From NCBI RefSeq assembly GCF_000808015.1, contig NZ_JWHR01000164.1, positions 1-33,851 of the forward strand: 33,851 nucleotides of DNA. The letters run 5' to 3'. The DNA is from Terrisporobacter othiniensis. Lineage in GTDB: Bacteria; Bacillota; Clostridia; Peptostreptococcales; Peptostreptococcaceae. The notes beneath the pieces are model-generated. The model saw only the letters and a list, made by a program, of their open reading frames with translations, was not told the origin of the DNA and did not search any database. Shown here piece after piece: positions 16,744-25,411 of this stretch (position 1 is the stretch's first letter; each line of letters begins with the position of its first letter). The translations under genes were made by a program, and so were the position numbers.

Positions 16744-17895
16744 ATGATAATCAAATCAGGAGTTTGGGCTGAAATTAACTTAAATAATATAGGTGATAAT
16801 TTAAATGAAATAAAAAATAGTTTGAAAGAAAAAATAAAAGTATGTTGTGTGGTAAAAGCCAATGCCTATGGCTGTGGAGCAGTTGAAATTTCAAAATACT
16901 TAGAAGATAAGAATATAGATTTTTTTGCAGTTGCTAGAGTGGAAGAAGGATTAGAACTTAGAAATAATAATATTAGATTACCTATTTTATGTTTAGGATA
17001 TACAGATATATCTATGATAAAAGATGCCATAGAGAAAGAAATTTCTATTACAGTATATAATTTGGAATACGCTAAAAAGGTAGATGAAATAGCTAAACAA
17101 GCAAATAAAATAGCTAAAATACACATAAAGATTGATACAGGAATGAGTAGACTTGGATTCTTAGCAGAGGAGTCTATAGAACCAATTGAAGAAATAAATA
17201 AGCTAGAAAACATATATATAGAAGGGATCTTTACTCATTTTGCAAAGGCAGATGAAGAAGATAAGACAACTACTTTAATTCAATTAAATAAATATAAAAA
17301 AGTAATTGAAAAGCTAAATAATCTACATATAGATATACCTATAAAACATGTGGCTAATAGTGCAGCAACCATAGATTTAAATGAAGATCTATTTAATATG
17401 GTAAGAGTAGGTATCATATTATATGGATATTATCCTTCAGATGAAGTTAATAAAGAAATAAGATTAAAGCCTTGTTTGAAACTAAAGTCATCTGTTACCA
17501 ATGTAAAAGTGTTAGATGAAAATGTGGGTATTAGCTATGGTCATGTTTATAAAACAAGTGAAAAGTGTAAGATTGTCACAATCTCTATAGGATACGCAGA
17601 TGGATTTAATAGAATTCAACATAATCCTAAAGTTTTTATAAAAGGAGAAATATTGGAGGTTGTGGGGAGAGTGTGTATGGACCAATGTATGGTGAAAGCT
17701 CCTTTATCCATGAATATAGAAATAGGTGATGAAGTTATAATTATGGACAATGATATAAGAGAGATTAGCGTAGAAGAAAATGCGAAAAGAAATGATACTA
17801 TTAATTATGAAGTTTTATGTATGATTAATAGAAGAGTTACAAGAGTATATAAAGACAATAATAAAACTTATAGTATTAATTATTTATTAAATTAA
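16744..17895 (+). CDS. alr: Alanine racemase
   Basis: 383 aa, normal length. It is a PLP-dependent fold-type III enzyme that interconverts L- and D-alanine for peptidoglycan. The PLP lysine is K38 in VVKANAYGCG, and the second catalytic residue is Tyr265 in VGISYGHVY, the position seen in the Bacillus enzyme. RVGIILYGYYPS and RVCMDQCMV are further family motifs. The cytosolic enzyme acts as a dimer with residues shared across the interface. It is preceded by GAGGAGG. The next gene (larE) starts 89 nt later, and I see no strong terminator between them, so co-transcription is possible. Confidence 0.95.
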   Translation: MIIKSGVWAEINLNNIGDNLNEIKNSLKEKIKVCCVVKANAYGCGAVEISKYLEDKNIDFFAVARVEEGLELRNNNIRLPILCLGYTDISMIKDAIEKEISITVYNLEYAKKVDEIAKQANKIAKIHIKIDTGMSRLGFLAEESIEPIEEINKLENIYIEGIFTHFAKADEEDKTTTLIQLNKYKKVIEKLNNLHIDIPIKHVANSAATIDLNEDLFNMVRVGIILYGYYPSDEVNKEIRLKPCLKLKSSVTNVKVLDENVGISYGHVYKTSEKCKIVTISIGYADGFNRIQHNPKVFIKGEILEVVGRVCMDQCMVKAPLSMNIEIGDEVIIMDNDIREISVEENAKRNDTINYEVLCMINRRVTRVYKDNNKTYSINYLLN

Positions 17896-17984
17896 AAACT
17901 TGACTTACTTATTTTAAATTTGATTTATTAAAAATGTTTATATATACTAGAGTAGATAAATTATTTTAAGTGGGTGGGGAATAA

Positions 17985-18785
17985 ATGGATAAAATATTAA
18001 ATAATAAATTAAATGTATTAATCAAAGATTTGAAAGAAATGAAAAAGGTAGCAATAGCATATTCAGGAGGAGTAGATAGTAATTTTTTATTAAAAGTTGC
18101 AAAAGACACTCTAGAAGAAAATGTTGTAGCTATAACTATTAGTGCCATGATGCATTCAAGCAGAGAAATTGAAGAAGCTCAAAATTATGCAAAAGAATAT
18201 GATGTTAATCATATTCTATGTAATATTGATAATTTATATTTGCAGGAGTTTATAGAAAATGGACCTCTTAGATGTTATCATTGTAAGAAATTTATATTTA
18301 GTAAAATAAAAGAAATAGCAAGTGAACATAATATTAAATATATACTTGATGGAACTAATTTAAGTGACTTAGATGATTATAGGCCTGGACTAAAGGTTTT
18401 AGAAGAACTGAATATTGTAAGTCCCCTAAAAAATGCTGGATTAACAAAAGATGATATCAGAATATTATCAAAAGAATTAAATATTTCTACATATAAAAAA
18501 CCTTCTTTTTCTTGTTTAGCCACTAGAATACCAGTAGGCGATAAAATAACTAAAGAAAAACTTAGAATGATTGAAGAAGGAGAAAATTTCTTACAAGATA
18601 ATAATTTCAGTCAGTACAGGGTAAGAGTTCATGATAACATGGCAAGAATAGAAGTGGACAAAAAAGAAATTTGTAAGTTTTATGATGATGAAATGATAAA
18701 TAAAATAAATCTAAAATTTAAAGAAATAGGTTTTAAATACGTTACTTTAGACTTAAATGGTTACAAAATGGGAAGTATGAACTAA
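17985..18785 (+). CDS. larE: LarE-type sulfur transferase (PP-loop ATPase)
   Basis: 266 aa. The ATP-binding PP-loop is SGGVDS (28-33). The family motifs DGTNLSDLDDYRPG (122-135) and SFSCLATRIPVGDKIT (174-189) identify LarE. LarE adenylates and thiolates the nicotinate-derived precursor of the nickel-pincer cofactor of lactate racemase (LarA). C177 corresponds to the sulfur-donating cysteine. C97 and C100 (RCYHC) add a CX2C pair; LarE proteins with three such cysteines are thought to bind a [4Fe-4S] cluster and turn over, while single-Cys ones are sacrificial. LarA, LarB and LarC are not in the window. The gene is followed 15 nt later by the methyltransferase gene. Confidence 0.88.
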   Translation: MDKILNNKLNVLIKDLKEMKKVAIAYSGGVDSNFLLKVAKDTLEENVVAITISAMMHSSREIEEAQNYAKEYDVNHILCNIDNLYLQEFIENGPLRCYHCKKFIFSKIKEIASEHNIKYILDGTNLSDLDDYRPGLKVLEELNIVSPLKNAGLTKDDIRILSKELNISTYKKPSFSCLATRIPVGDKITKEKLRMIEEGENFLQDNNFSQYRVRVHDNMARIEVDKKEICKFYDDEMINKINLKFKEIGFKYVTLDLNGYKMGSMN

Positions 18786-18800
18786 TAACAGGAGGAACAA

Positions 18801-19952
18801 ATGAAAAAAGAATATACTTTAGTAGCACCATGTTTTTTTGGTGTGGAAAAAATGTTAAGTAGAGAAATACAAAACTTAGGATTTGAAATAATTAAAACGG
18901 AAGATGGAAGGGTTACATATAAAACTGATGAAACAGGTATAGCAAAATCAAATATTTACTTAAGATGCGCTGAAAGAGTTCATCTTAAGGTGGCAGAATT
19001 TGAAGCTAGAAGTTTTGACGAGTTATTTGAAGGAACAAAGAGAATAAACTGGGCAAAATATATACCTTTTGGGGCGCAGTTTCCAATATCAAAGGCATCT
19101 TCAATAAAATCAAAATTATATTCAACTCCCGATATACAATCTATAGTTAAAAAAGCTGTAGTTGAAAGTTTAAAGAAAAGCTACTTAGAAACAGGATTAT
19201 TAAAAGAAGATAAAGAAAAATACCCTATATATGTATTTATACATAAAGACAAGGTAACTTTAACAATAGATACATCTGGAACTGCTCTTCACAAAAGAGG
19301 ATATAGAGAAAGAGCTAACAAAGCACCAATTAGAGAAACTTTAGCTGCAGCCATAATGGAACTTGTTCCTTGGAGACCAGGAAGAACCTTAGTTGATCCA
19401 ATGTGTGGTTCTGGAACACTTTTAATAGAAGCAGCTATGAAGGGAATAAATATGGCTCCAGGAATTAACAGAGAATTTATTTCTGAGTCTTGGAGAACTA
19501 TGGACAAAAAAATCTGGTGGGATGTAAGAAGAGAAGCTTATGCAAAGGTAGATGAAGATATAGAGTTTAAAATTTACGGATATGATATAGATGAAGAAGC
19601 ATTAGAAATAGCTAGAGAAAATGCAGAAATAGCAGGTGTGGCAGATTATATAGAATTTAAATATGGTGATGCCACTGAGTTTTCTAGTGACGAAGAGTAT
19701 GGATTTATAGTAACAAACCCTCCTTATGGAGAAAGGTTAGAAGATACGGATACAGTTAAAATGCTCTATAAACAACTGGGATATACATTTAGAAAACTTA
19801 AAAACTGGTCATATTATCTTATAACTTCGTATGAAGATTTTGAAAATGAATTTGGTGGAGAAGCAAGCAGAAGAAGAAAGTTATATAATGGTATGTTAAA
19901 AAGTAATTTATATCAATATATAGGACCAAGGCCACCTAAAAATAATAAATAA
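18801..19952 (+). CDS. THUMP-domain class I RNA methyltransferase (RlmL/YpsC-like)
   Basis: 383 aa. Residues about 45-160 form a THUMP RNA-binding domain. The methyltransferase fold follows with SAM motif I DPMCGSG (199-205), the acidic strand YDIDEEAL and catalytic NPPYG (306-310), typical of N2-guanine or N6-adenine methylation. By similarity to YpsC and the N-terminal part of RlmL it probably makes m2G in 23S rRNA. The exact target base is inferred from family. AGGAGGA precedes ATG 18801, only 15 nt after larE. The C-terminus (GPRPPKNNK) is complete. Confidence 0.9.
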   Translation: MKKEYTLVAPCFFGVEKMLSREIQNLGFEIIKTEDGRVTYKTDETGIAKSNIYLRCAERVHLKVAEFEARSFDELFEGTKRINWAKYIPFGAQFPISKASSIKSKLYSTPDIQSIVKKAVVESLKKSYLETGLLKEDKEKYPIYVFIHKDKVTLTIDTSGTALHKRGYRERANKAPIRETLAAAIMELVPWRPGRTLVDPMCGSGTLLIEAAMKGINMAPGINREFISESWRTMDKKIWWDVRREAYAKVDEDIEFKIYGYDIDEEALEIARENAEIAGVADYIEFKYGDATEFSSDEEYGFIVTNPPYGERLEDTDTVKMLYKQLGYTFRKLKNWSYYLITSYEDFENEFGGEASRRRKLYNGMLKSNLYQYIGPRPPKNNK

Positions 19953-19973
19953 TTTATAAAAAGTAAATATATT

Positions 19974-20013
19974 CCCTTAAACTGAATATATATTATATAA
20001 GTAGGTTTAAGGG
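19974..20013 (+). promoter_or_regulatory. Inverted repeat covering a ribosome binding site
   Basis: CCCTTAAAC (19974-19982) and GTTTAAGGG (20005-20013) pair over 9 bp around a 22-nt AT-rich loop. The right arm overlaps the AAGGGGGTG ribosome binding site of the next gene. It could act as an RNA hairpin limiting translation, or as a DNA operator. Confidence 0.55.
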
Positions 20014-20022
20014 GGTGTAAAT

Positions 20023-20796
20023 TTGTTTAAAACAAAAAATAACCTGAGAAGAAATGCAAAACACAAAGAACATAAAAATACTAAAAAAACTTCTTCATAT
20101 GTAGAAGATTACAATGAAGTAATATTAAATGATTTAGTAGATGATAATAAATCTAATAGTGAAGAGCATGTACAAGAAGAAACAATAAGAAAGAGAAAGA
20201 AAAAGAAAACAATTAATTTTAATTTAGGAACTAAGAAAAAATCTACTTCTGATGAGGATAAAAATCAAAAAAGAAAAACTTCAAATAAAAAACATAAAAG
20301 TGAAAATGATGAGCCAAAAGAAATTATAGAGGTGGAACGTAAAAAAGATACACCAGAAGTTGAAGCCCAACCTAAGGATAATAAATCAAAAAAATCGAAA
20401 AAATCAGCAAAAACTAAGAAGAGTGAAAAAGGATCAAAAAAAGCATCAAAAAAGAAATCTCAAAATTCACCAAGTGAAGAAAGTACAAAAAAATCAAGTA
20501 AGAAGACATCAAAAAAAGAAAGTAAACCTACTAAGGAAGATAAGAGCAAAAAAACATCTAATAAGAAATCAAGAAAAGAAGATGAATTAAAAACTAAATC
20601 CGTAGAAGATGTAGAGCTTGAAGAAGTGGAAGATGTAAGTGAAGAAGATATTGTAGAAGGTAGCGTTTTTAGAAATATAGAAGCTGAGGAAGAATTTATT
20701 GATGAAAATCATCAAGTAGAAGCTGAGGAAGAAAATTTAATCGAACATAAATTTGACGATATAATTTGGTCAGATGATAAGTTTCCCAAAAATTAA
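20023..20796 (+). CDS. Lys/Glu-rich disordered protein of unknown function
   Basis: 257 aa from a TTG start, five bases after AAGGGGGTG. I do not recognise a family. Residues about 55-200 are low-complexity and strongly basic (many KKSKK, KKTSKK and KSKK blocks with Ser and Thr). The last ~60 residues switch to strongly acidic (EDVELEEVEDVSEEDIVEG, EAEEE) and end DDIIWSDDKFPKN. Such charge segregation suggests an intrinsically disordered protein that binds nucleic acid or ribosomes through the basic part; this is inference. No signal peptide or membrane helix. It has its own leader hairpin, and its terminator is interrupted by a repeat. Confidence 0.7.
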   Translation: MFKTKNNLRRNAKHKEHKNTKKTSSYVEDYNEVILNDLVDDNKSNSEEHVQEETIRKRKKKKTINFNLGTKKKSTSDEDKNQKRKTSNKKHKSENDEPKEIIEVERKKDTPEVEAQPKDNKSKKSKKSAKTKKSEKGSKKASKKKSQNSPSEESTKKSSKKTSKKESKPTKEDKSKKTSNKKSRKEDELKTKSVEDVELEEVEDVSEEDIVEGSVFRNIEAEEEFIDENHQVEAEEENLIEHKFDDIIWSDDKFPKN

Positions 20797-20810
20797 ATAA
20801 AAAGACTATA

Positions 20811-20963
20811 AAAGCTAAATCTTAAAGATATATTTTTATATGATTCCCAACTTTGTGACTTGAGCAATAGAGTTGACTTAAGCGGCAGCGAAGGCATCTC
20901 GTTGGCGATATGAGCGAAGCGAATTTTTATTATATATCTTTGGATTTAGCTTTATATTTTTTT
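20811..20963 (+). terminator. Terminator split by an inserted repeat
   Basis: AAAGCTAAATC (20811-20821) pairs perfectly with GATTTAGCTTT (20943-20953), and AAAGATATA (20824-20832) with TATATCTTT (20933-20941). A T-run ends at 20963. The resulting ~20-bp stem would be an ordinary terminator, but its loop is now ~100 nt and contains repeat copy B. Confidence 0.75.
20860..20930 (+). repeat. Dispersed structured repeat, copy B
   Basis: Starts TTGAGCAATAGAGTTGACTT and contains GCGAAGGCATCTCGTTGGCG followed by GAATTTTTAT, like copy A. It sits in the loop of the terminator of the Lys/Glu-rich gene. Confidence 0.85.
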
Positions 20964-21118
20964 GAGATAAATACATAATAATAATAAGAAATCTTAAGAA
21001 AAAAAGAAAGTATAAATAAAACAATAATATTATGTTAGAATATAATAAGATTTACTTAAGGAAGTAATCTTTTATTTTGGAAAATTTCATGTATAATAAA
21101 ATAGAAAGAGTGATTAGT

Positions 21119-21742
21119 ATGACTTGTAAAGAACTATTTTTAAAAGTAGATGACATATTACTAAATAGTGATAAACCATCTGTTGAAATTAGAAAATTAA
21201 TTAATGAAGGAGAGTTTAATCAAAAGCCCTTTATTAAGGTTAAAAATTTGGAAGATATAGAACAAAACTTAGTTCATCATCCTGAAGGAAACGTGTTAAA
21301 CCATACACTATTAGTAATTGATAAAGCATGTGAGTATAAAGAACAATCTAAAGATAAAAGAGTATTTATGTGGGCTGCTTTTTTACATGATCTAGGTAAA
21401 TTGACAACAACAAAAAAAAGAAAAGGCAGAATAACTGCTTATGGACATGATTTACAAGGAGAAATATTATCTAGACAATTTTTGCATCAAGTGACAGAAG
21501 ATGAAAAATTTATAAATGAAGTATGTATATTAGTAAAGTATCATATGCAACCATTATTCTATGATAAAAAATTACCATATTTTAGAGAAAAAGAAATTAT
21601 TAATGATTCTGATTATAAAGAAATAAGCTTACTCTCACTGGCTGATAGACTGGGGAGGTTGAGTTTGTGTGAAGAAAAAGTAAAACAAGAAGAAAAAAGG
21701 ATAAATAATTTTAAGAACTTTTTTGCTGACAAATATAAATAG
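21119..21742 (+). CDS. HD-domain phosphohydrolase
   Basis: 207 aa from ATG 21119. In-frame starts upstream (TTG 21077, ATG 21089) have poorer ribosome binding sites. The metal-binding HD motif is complete: H62 (NVLNHTLLVID), H90-D91 (FLHDLGKL), H110 (AYGHDLQGE) and an Asp in SLADRLG. The arrangement resembles the HD domain attached to CCA-adding tRNA nucleotidyltransferases, but there is no nucleotidyltransferase domain here. It is likely a metal-dependent phosphatase or phosphodiesterase acting on nucleotides or RNA ends; the substrate is unknown. The stop is 10 nt before the lipoprotein start, so it appears to head the following two-component operon. Confidence 0.8.
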   Translation: MTCKELFLKVDDILLNSDKPSVEIRKLINEGEFNQKPFIKVKNLEDIEQNLVHHPEGNVLNHTLLVIDKACEYKEQSKDKRVFMWAAFLHDLGKLTTTKKRKGRITAYGHDLQGEILSRQFLHQVTEDEKFINEVCILVKYHMQPLFYDKKLPYFREKEIINDSDYKEISLLSLADRLGRLSLCEEKVKQEEKRINNFKNFFADKYK

Positions 21743-21752
21743 GAGGGAATAT

Positions 21753-23105
21753 ATGAAGTTACTAAAAGTAGCAGCTTTAGTATTTGTTATGTGTATAATG
21801 ACAACAGGCTGCGATACAAGTAGTGATTTACCTGAAAATCTACTTGATGATAATATTGTATATGATAAAGGAAATAGTGAATTATATACTTTCATAAACA
21901 AATCTTTAGATGGAACCACATTAGTCTTGCCGGATAATTCTAGTGAGGTTGGACAAATAAATGAAGTAGACTCAAATATAATTGCATTTCAAAAAAGGCA
22001 AGATGTGAATTTAAAAATAAATAAGGTTGGTTTTGTACTCGTTTCTAAAAATGATGAAGGGTATACTCTAGAGGATAGTTATCTTGAAGAAGGTGAAGAA
22101 ATAGAATATGCAAACTTTTATGATTTGAATAATGATGGAAATGATGAAGTCATATTACTTATAAATAATAAGTCAGTAATCACTATGAATGTATATAGTA
22201 TAAAGGATAATAAAGTTAAAAAAATATCTAAAGTAAAGCCAACTTGGATAAAAGACTATAAAAAATATACTCAAATGAAAATAAAAGTAGGATTTATTGA
22301 TAATGATCTAAAGCTAGATATTTTAATGATGAATTATGATAGTAGTAATGGTGAAATGTATGTAACTATGTTGAATTATTCAAAGGATAATGAATTATCA
22401 ACAACTAATACCATTAAAATACCAAATGTAAAAAATCTAAATGATTTATATTTAGTAATTGGAAAGGTCTACAATAATAAAAAAGGCATAATACTAAGTA
22501 TACCTACTTTAAAAGAGAATGGTTATGGTACACAAATATTATTTATAAAAGATAATAAACTAAAAAAAGTATTTGATGATGATAAACTCATATTAAACTC
22601 TTATTATGTGCCAGTGAAAGATGCAAATAGTGATGGGATTATAGATATACCTGTATTAAATAATAATATGATTGAAACCTTCACATCAAATAGTAAACCA
22701 TCAGCTCTTATAAGCTGGAGAAAGTGGAATAATAAAACTGGCAAAGATGCAGATACAATATTTATAAGTCAAGTTTATTATAACTATAAGAATAATTTTA
22801 AATTTTTAGTACCAGATAATCTTGCAAATAAATTATATATTCAAAAGAATATAGTAGGTGATACACCGTATTATGTGTTTTACTACTATGATAAGAGTAG
22901 TAAAGAACCATTGGAATTATTCCAAATAGGTATATCTCCTAAAAACTTAGTTGAAGACACTAAAGCAAGTCCTAAAATGGACACTATATTGGCTGAAACA
23001 GACAATAATTATTATCAATTAGTAGTTAAAAATAAAGATGCTTTTGAAAAATACGACTTAACATTGGAAAATATGAAGGAATATTTTTCTATAATTTATA
23101 AATAG
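21753..23105 (+). CDS. Lipoprotein with FG-GAP/VCBS-like repeats, linked to two-component system
   Basis: 450 aa from ATG 21753, which has TAGGAGGG just upstream. A short reading-frame extension to 21723 overlaps the previous gene and is not needed. Residues 1-19 are a lipoprotein signal ending in lipobox TTGC, with C20 as the lipidated residue, so the protein should be anchored outside the membrane. Three segments look like calcium-binding beta-propeller loops (FYDLNNDGNDEVILL, IDNDLKLDILMM, VKDANSDGIIDIPVL), suggesting an FG-GAP/VCBS-like propeller. It precedes a response regulator and sensor kinase, so a role as extracellular accessory of that sensor, or as a member of its regulon, is plausible. 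The precise function is unknown. Confidence 0.75.
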   Translation: MKLLKVAALVFVMCIMTTGCDTSSDLPENLLDDNIVYDKGNSELYTFINKSLDGTTLVLPDNSSEVGQINEVDSNIIAFQKRQDVNLKINKVGFVLVSKNDEGYTLEDSYLEEGEEIEYANFYDLNNDGNDEVILLINNKSVITMNVYSIKDNKVKKISKVKPTWIKDYKKYTQMKIKVGFIDNDLKLDILMMNYDSSNGEMYVTMLNYSKDNELSTTNTIKIPNVKNLNDLYLVIGKVYNNKKGIILSIPTLKENGYGTQILFIKDNKLKKVFDDDKLILNSYYVPVKDANSDGIIDIPVLNNNMIETFTSNSKPSALISWRKWNNKTGKDADTIFISQVYYNYKNNFKFLVPDNLANKLYIQKNIVGDTPYYVFYYYDKSSKEPLELFQIGISPKNLVEDTKASPKMDTILAETDNNYYQLVVKNKDAFEKYDLTLENMKEYFSIIYK

Positions 23106-23136
23106 AAATTGAAATTTTGGGAGGAATTATTAAAAA

Positions 23137-23835
23137 ATGAAGGAAAAAATATTAGTCTTAGAAGATGAGATAGGTATAAGAAGCTTTGTAAGTATAAATT
23201 TAAAAAGAGAAGGATATGAAATAATAGAAGCAGGAAGTGGATCAGAAGCTATAGAGCAACTCTCAAATCATCCGGATATATCAATAGCATTACTTGATGT
23301 GATGTTACCTGATATGAGTGGTATAGAAATATGTAAATTTATTAGACAACAATTTGATCAAATTGGAGTTATAATGCTTACGGCTAAAGGCCAAGAAGAA
23401 GATAAACTAGAAGGGTTTATATCTGGTGCAGATGACTATATTGTGAAACCATTTAGTATAAAAGAATTATTAGTTAGAGTTTCAGCTCTCATAAGAAGAG
23501 TCAAAAAAGATGAAAATAAATTTAAGAGTAATGAAATAATATCTGATCCTTTTGTATTAAATATAGATAAAAGAAAATTATACAAGAGTGGATTAGAAAT
23601 AGAATTAACACCTACGGAGTTCTCCATAGTTAAGTATTTAATGGTAAATGCTAAAAAGTCATTAAGTAGAGATCAAATTTTAAATGAAGTATGGGGAAGT
23701 AATTATTTATATGATTTTAAAATTGTAGATGTTAATATAAGAAGAATAAGAAATAAAATTGAAGATGATCCATCAAAACCTAAGTACATCCAAACTGTTT
23801 GGGGCTATGGATATTGTTTTAGAAAGGATGAATAA
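23137..23835 (+). CDS. OmpR/PhoB-family response regulator
   Basis: 232 aa. The receiver domain (1-120) has the acidic pocket E9-D10, phospho-acceptor D54 (LLDVMLPD), a conserved Thr in MLTAKG and the Lys in DDYIVKPF. A winged-helix DNA-binding domain follows (about 130-230: LTPTEFSIVKYL, SRDQILNEVWG, VDVNIRRIRNKIEDDP, IQTVWGYGYCF). It should be activated by the kinase encoded 3 nt downstream and regulate transcription of unknown targets. GGGAGGA lies upstream of ATG 23137. Confidence 0.95.
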   Translation: MKEKILVLEDEIGIRSFVSINLKREGYEIIEAGSGSEAIEQLSNHPDISIALLDVMLPDMSGIEICKFIRQQFDQIGVIMLTAKGQEEDKLEGFISGADDYIVKPFSIKELLVRVSALIRRVKKDENKFKSNEIISDPFVLNIDKRKLYKSGLEIELTPTEFSIVKYLMVNAKKSLSRDQILNEVWGSNYLYDFKIVDVNIRRIRNKIEDDPSKPKYIQTVWGYGYCFRKDE

Positions 23836-23838
23836 TAG

Positions 23839-25269
23839 GTGCTACATTTAGAAGGTCTGAGAAAAAGAGTCATAAAGTATTATTTTATAATGATAATTAT
23901 AACAGTAGCATTATTTGAAGGACTATTTATGTTTTATCTTCAAAACTATTATTATAACTCAGCTAAACAGTCTTTAATTTCTCAAGCAAACTATACTATT
24001 GATATATATGATGGTGTGGGAATGGAGTCTACTAGTTTTGAAAATAAAGTTTCAAATATTTTTGAAAAAGGAAAAGTAAATAGTAATACAAATTTTTCTA
24101 TTGAATTTATAGATAAAAATAAAAACTTAATATTAGACAAATATGGAATAAAAACCAATAAAAAATATGAATATGAAGATGTAAATAAGGCTTTAAGAGG
24201 TAGTAGTAATTTAACGCCGTATACTTATAATATTGTGGGAACAAACGAACATGTTATGAGTATATCAGTACCTCTTAAAGTAAATAATCAAATTGAAGGT
24301 GTAGTTAGATATAGCTTATCTTTAAGACAAATTGATAATACCATAATTAAACTTGTTTTCTTCTTTATTGTTGCAGGTGTAATTATTCTAATTATTGCTC
24401 TTTTACTTAGTTTAAGATTTGCAGAATCTTTAATTAAACCACTTAAAAACTTAAAACAGTTTGCTAACGAATTAGCTCAAGGAAATTACAATATTAAATT
24501 GAAAAAAGAGCAATTACACAATGATGAAATAGCAGACCTTGTGAAAACTTTTGAGCATATGGCAGTGGAAATAGATAAGAGTAGAAAATTAAAAGAAGAG
24601 TTTATATCTTCTGTATCACATGAACTTAGAACTCCTTTAACATCTATAAAAGGATGGAGTGAGACTTTAGCTTATGAGGGTATAGGTAAAGAAGAGCTAG
24701 ACTTAGGTCTTGGAATAATACAAGATGAAACAGAAAGAATGATATCTTTAGTAGAGGACTTACTAGATTTTTCTCGTTTATCATCAGATAGAATTAGATT
24801 ACAAATTGATATGGTAGATGTAACTAGACTGGCAAAGGGTGTAGTAACTCAGTTGGCGGTTAAGGCAAATGAAAAAAATATTACACTTCTTACAGAATTT
24901 AAAACAAAAGAAATTTTTGATATTCAAGGTGATAAAAATAGACTTAGACAAGTTTTAATTAACTTAGTCCAAAATGCAATAAAGTTTACTGCAGAAGGTG
25001 GATATGTAGTTGTAATAGTTTCTCAAGGTGAGGAATTCACTACATTTACTGTTACGGATAATGGAGTTGGTATTAAAAAAGAAAACTTAACTAAAGTTCT
25101 AGATAAGTTCTTCCAAGAAGATTACAATAAATCGGGCAGTGGCCTTGGTCTTGCCATAAGTAATGAAATAGTAAAATTACATGGAGGAAAAATGATAATA
25201 GATAGTGAAAAAGGAGTGGGTACAAGCATAACTTTCACACTGAAAAATAAAATTATAGAATCTATGTAA
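23839..25269 (+). CDS. Membrane sensor histidine kinase
   Basis: 476 aa from GTG 23839. Two membrane helices (about 13-34 and 170-192) flank a ~135-residue extracellular sensor region. A HAMP linker (about 193-245) and the dimerisation domain follow, with phospho-accepting H261 in SVSHELRTPLTSIKGWSETL. The ATPase domain shows N-box NLVQNAIKFTAEGG, DNGVGI, GSGLGLAI and GVGTSITF. All catalytic motifs are intact. It is translationally close to its response regulator. The signal sensed is not evident; the lipoprotein two genes upstream is a candidate partner. Confidence 0.95.
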   Translation: MLHLEGLRKRVIKYYFIMIIITVALFEGLFMFYLQNYYYNSAKQSLISQANYTIDIYDGVGMESTSFENKVSNIFEKGKVNSNTNFSIEFIDKNKNLILDKYGIKTNKKYEYEDVNKALRGSSNLTPYTYNIVGTNEHVMSISVPLKVNNQIEGVVRYSLSLRQIDNTIIKLVFFFIVAGVIILIIALLLSLRFAESLIKPLKNLKQFANELAQGNYNIKLKKEQLHNDEIADLVKTFEHMAVEIDKSRKLKEEFISSVSHELRTPLTSIKGWSETLAYEGIGKEELDLGLGIIQDETERMISLVEDLLDFSRLSSDRIRLQIDMVDVTRLAKGVVTQLAVKANEKNITLLTEFKTKEIFDIQGDKNRLRQVLINLVQNAIKFTAEGGYVVVIVSQGEEFTTFTVTDNGVGIKKENLTKVLDKFFQEDYNKSGSGLGLAISNEIVKLHGGKMIIDSEKGVGTSITFTLKNKIIESM

Positions 25270-25270
25270 T

Positions 25271-25308
25271 AAAAAGCTGTATCACTAAATTTGTGATACG
25301 GCTTTTTT
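25271..25308 (+). terminator. Intrinsic terminator of two-component operon
   Basis: AAAAAGCTGTATCAC pairs with GTGATACGGCTTTTT (one G-U) around TAAATTT, then a T-run. Confidence 0.92.
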
Positions 25309-25411
25309 GATATTGAATAATTATAATTAATAGGAAATAGTTGTAATAATTTATCTTTACTATACAATAATATTTACAGATAAATATTTATATCTTAATT
25401 TGGAGGGTACT

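Noticed and set aside
20360..20590. Second frame open inside the Lys/Glu-rich gene
   Set aside because: A by-product of A-rich low-complexity sequence, without its own start signals.
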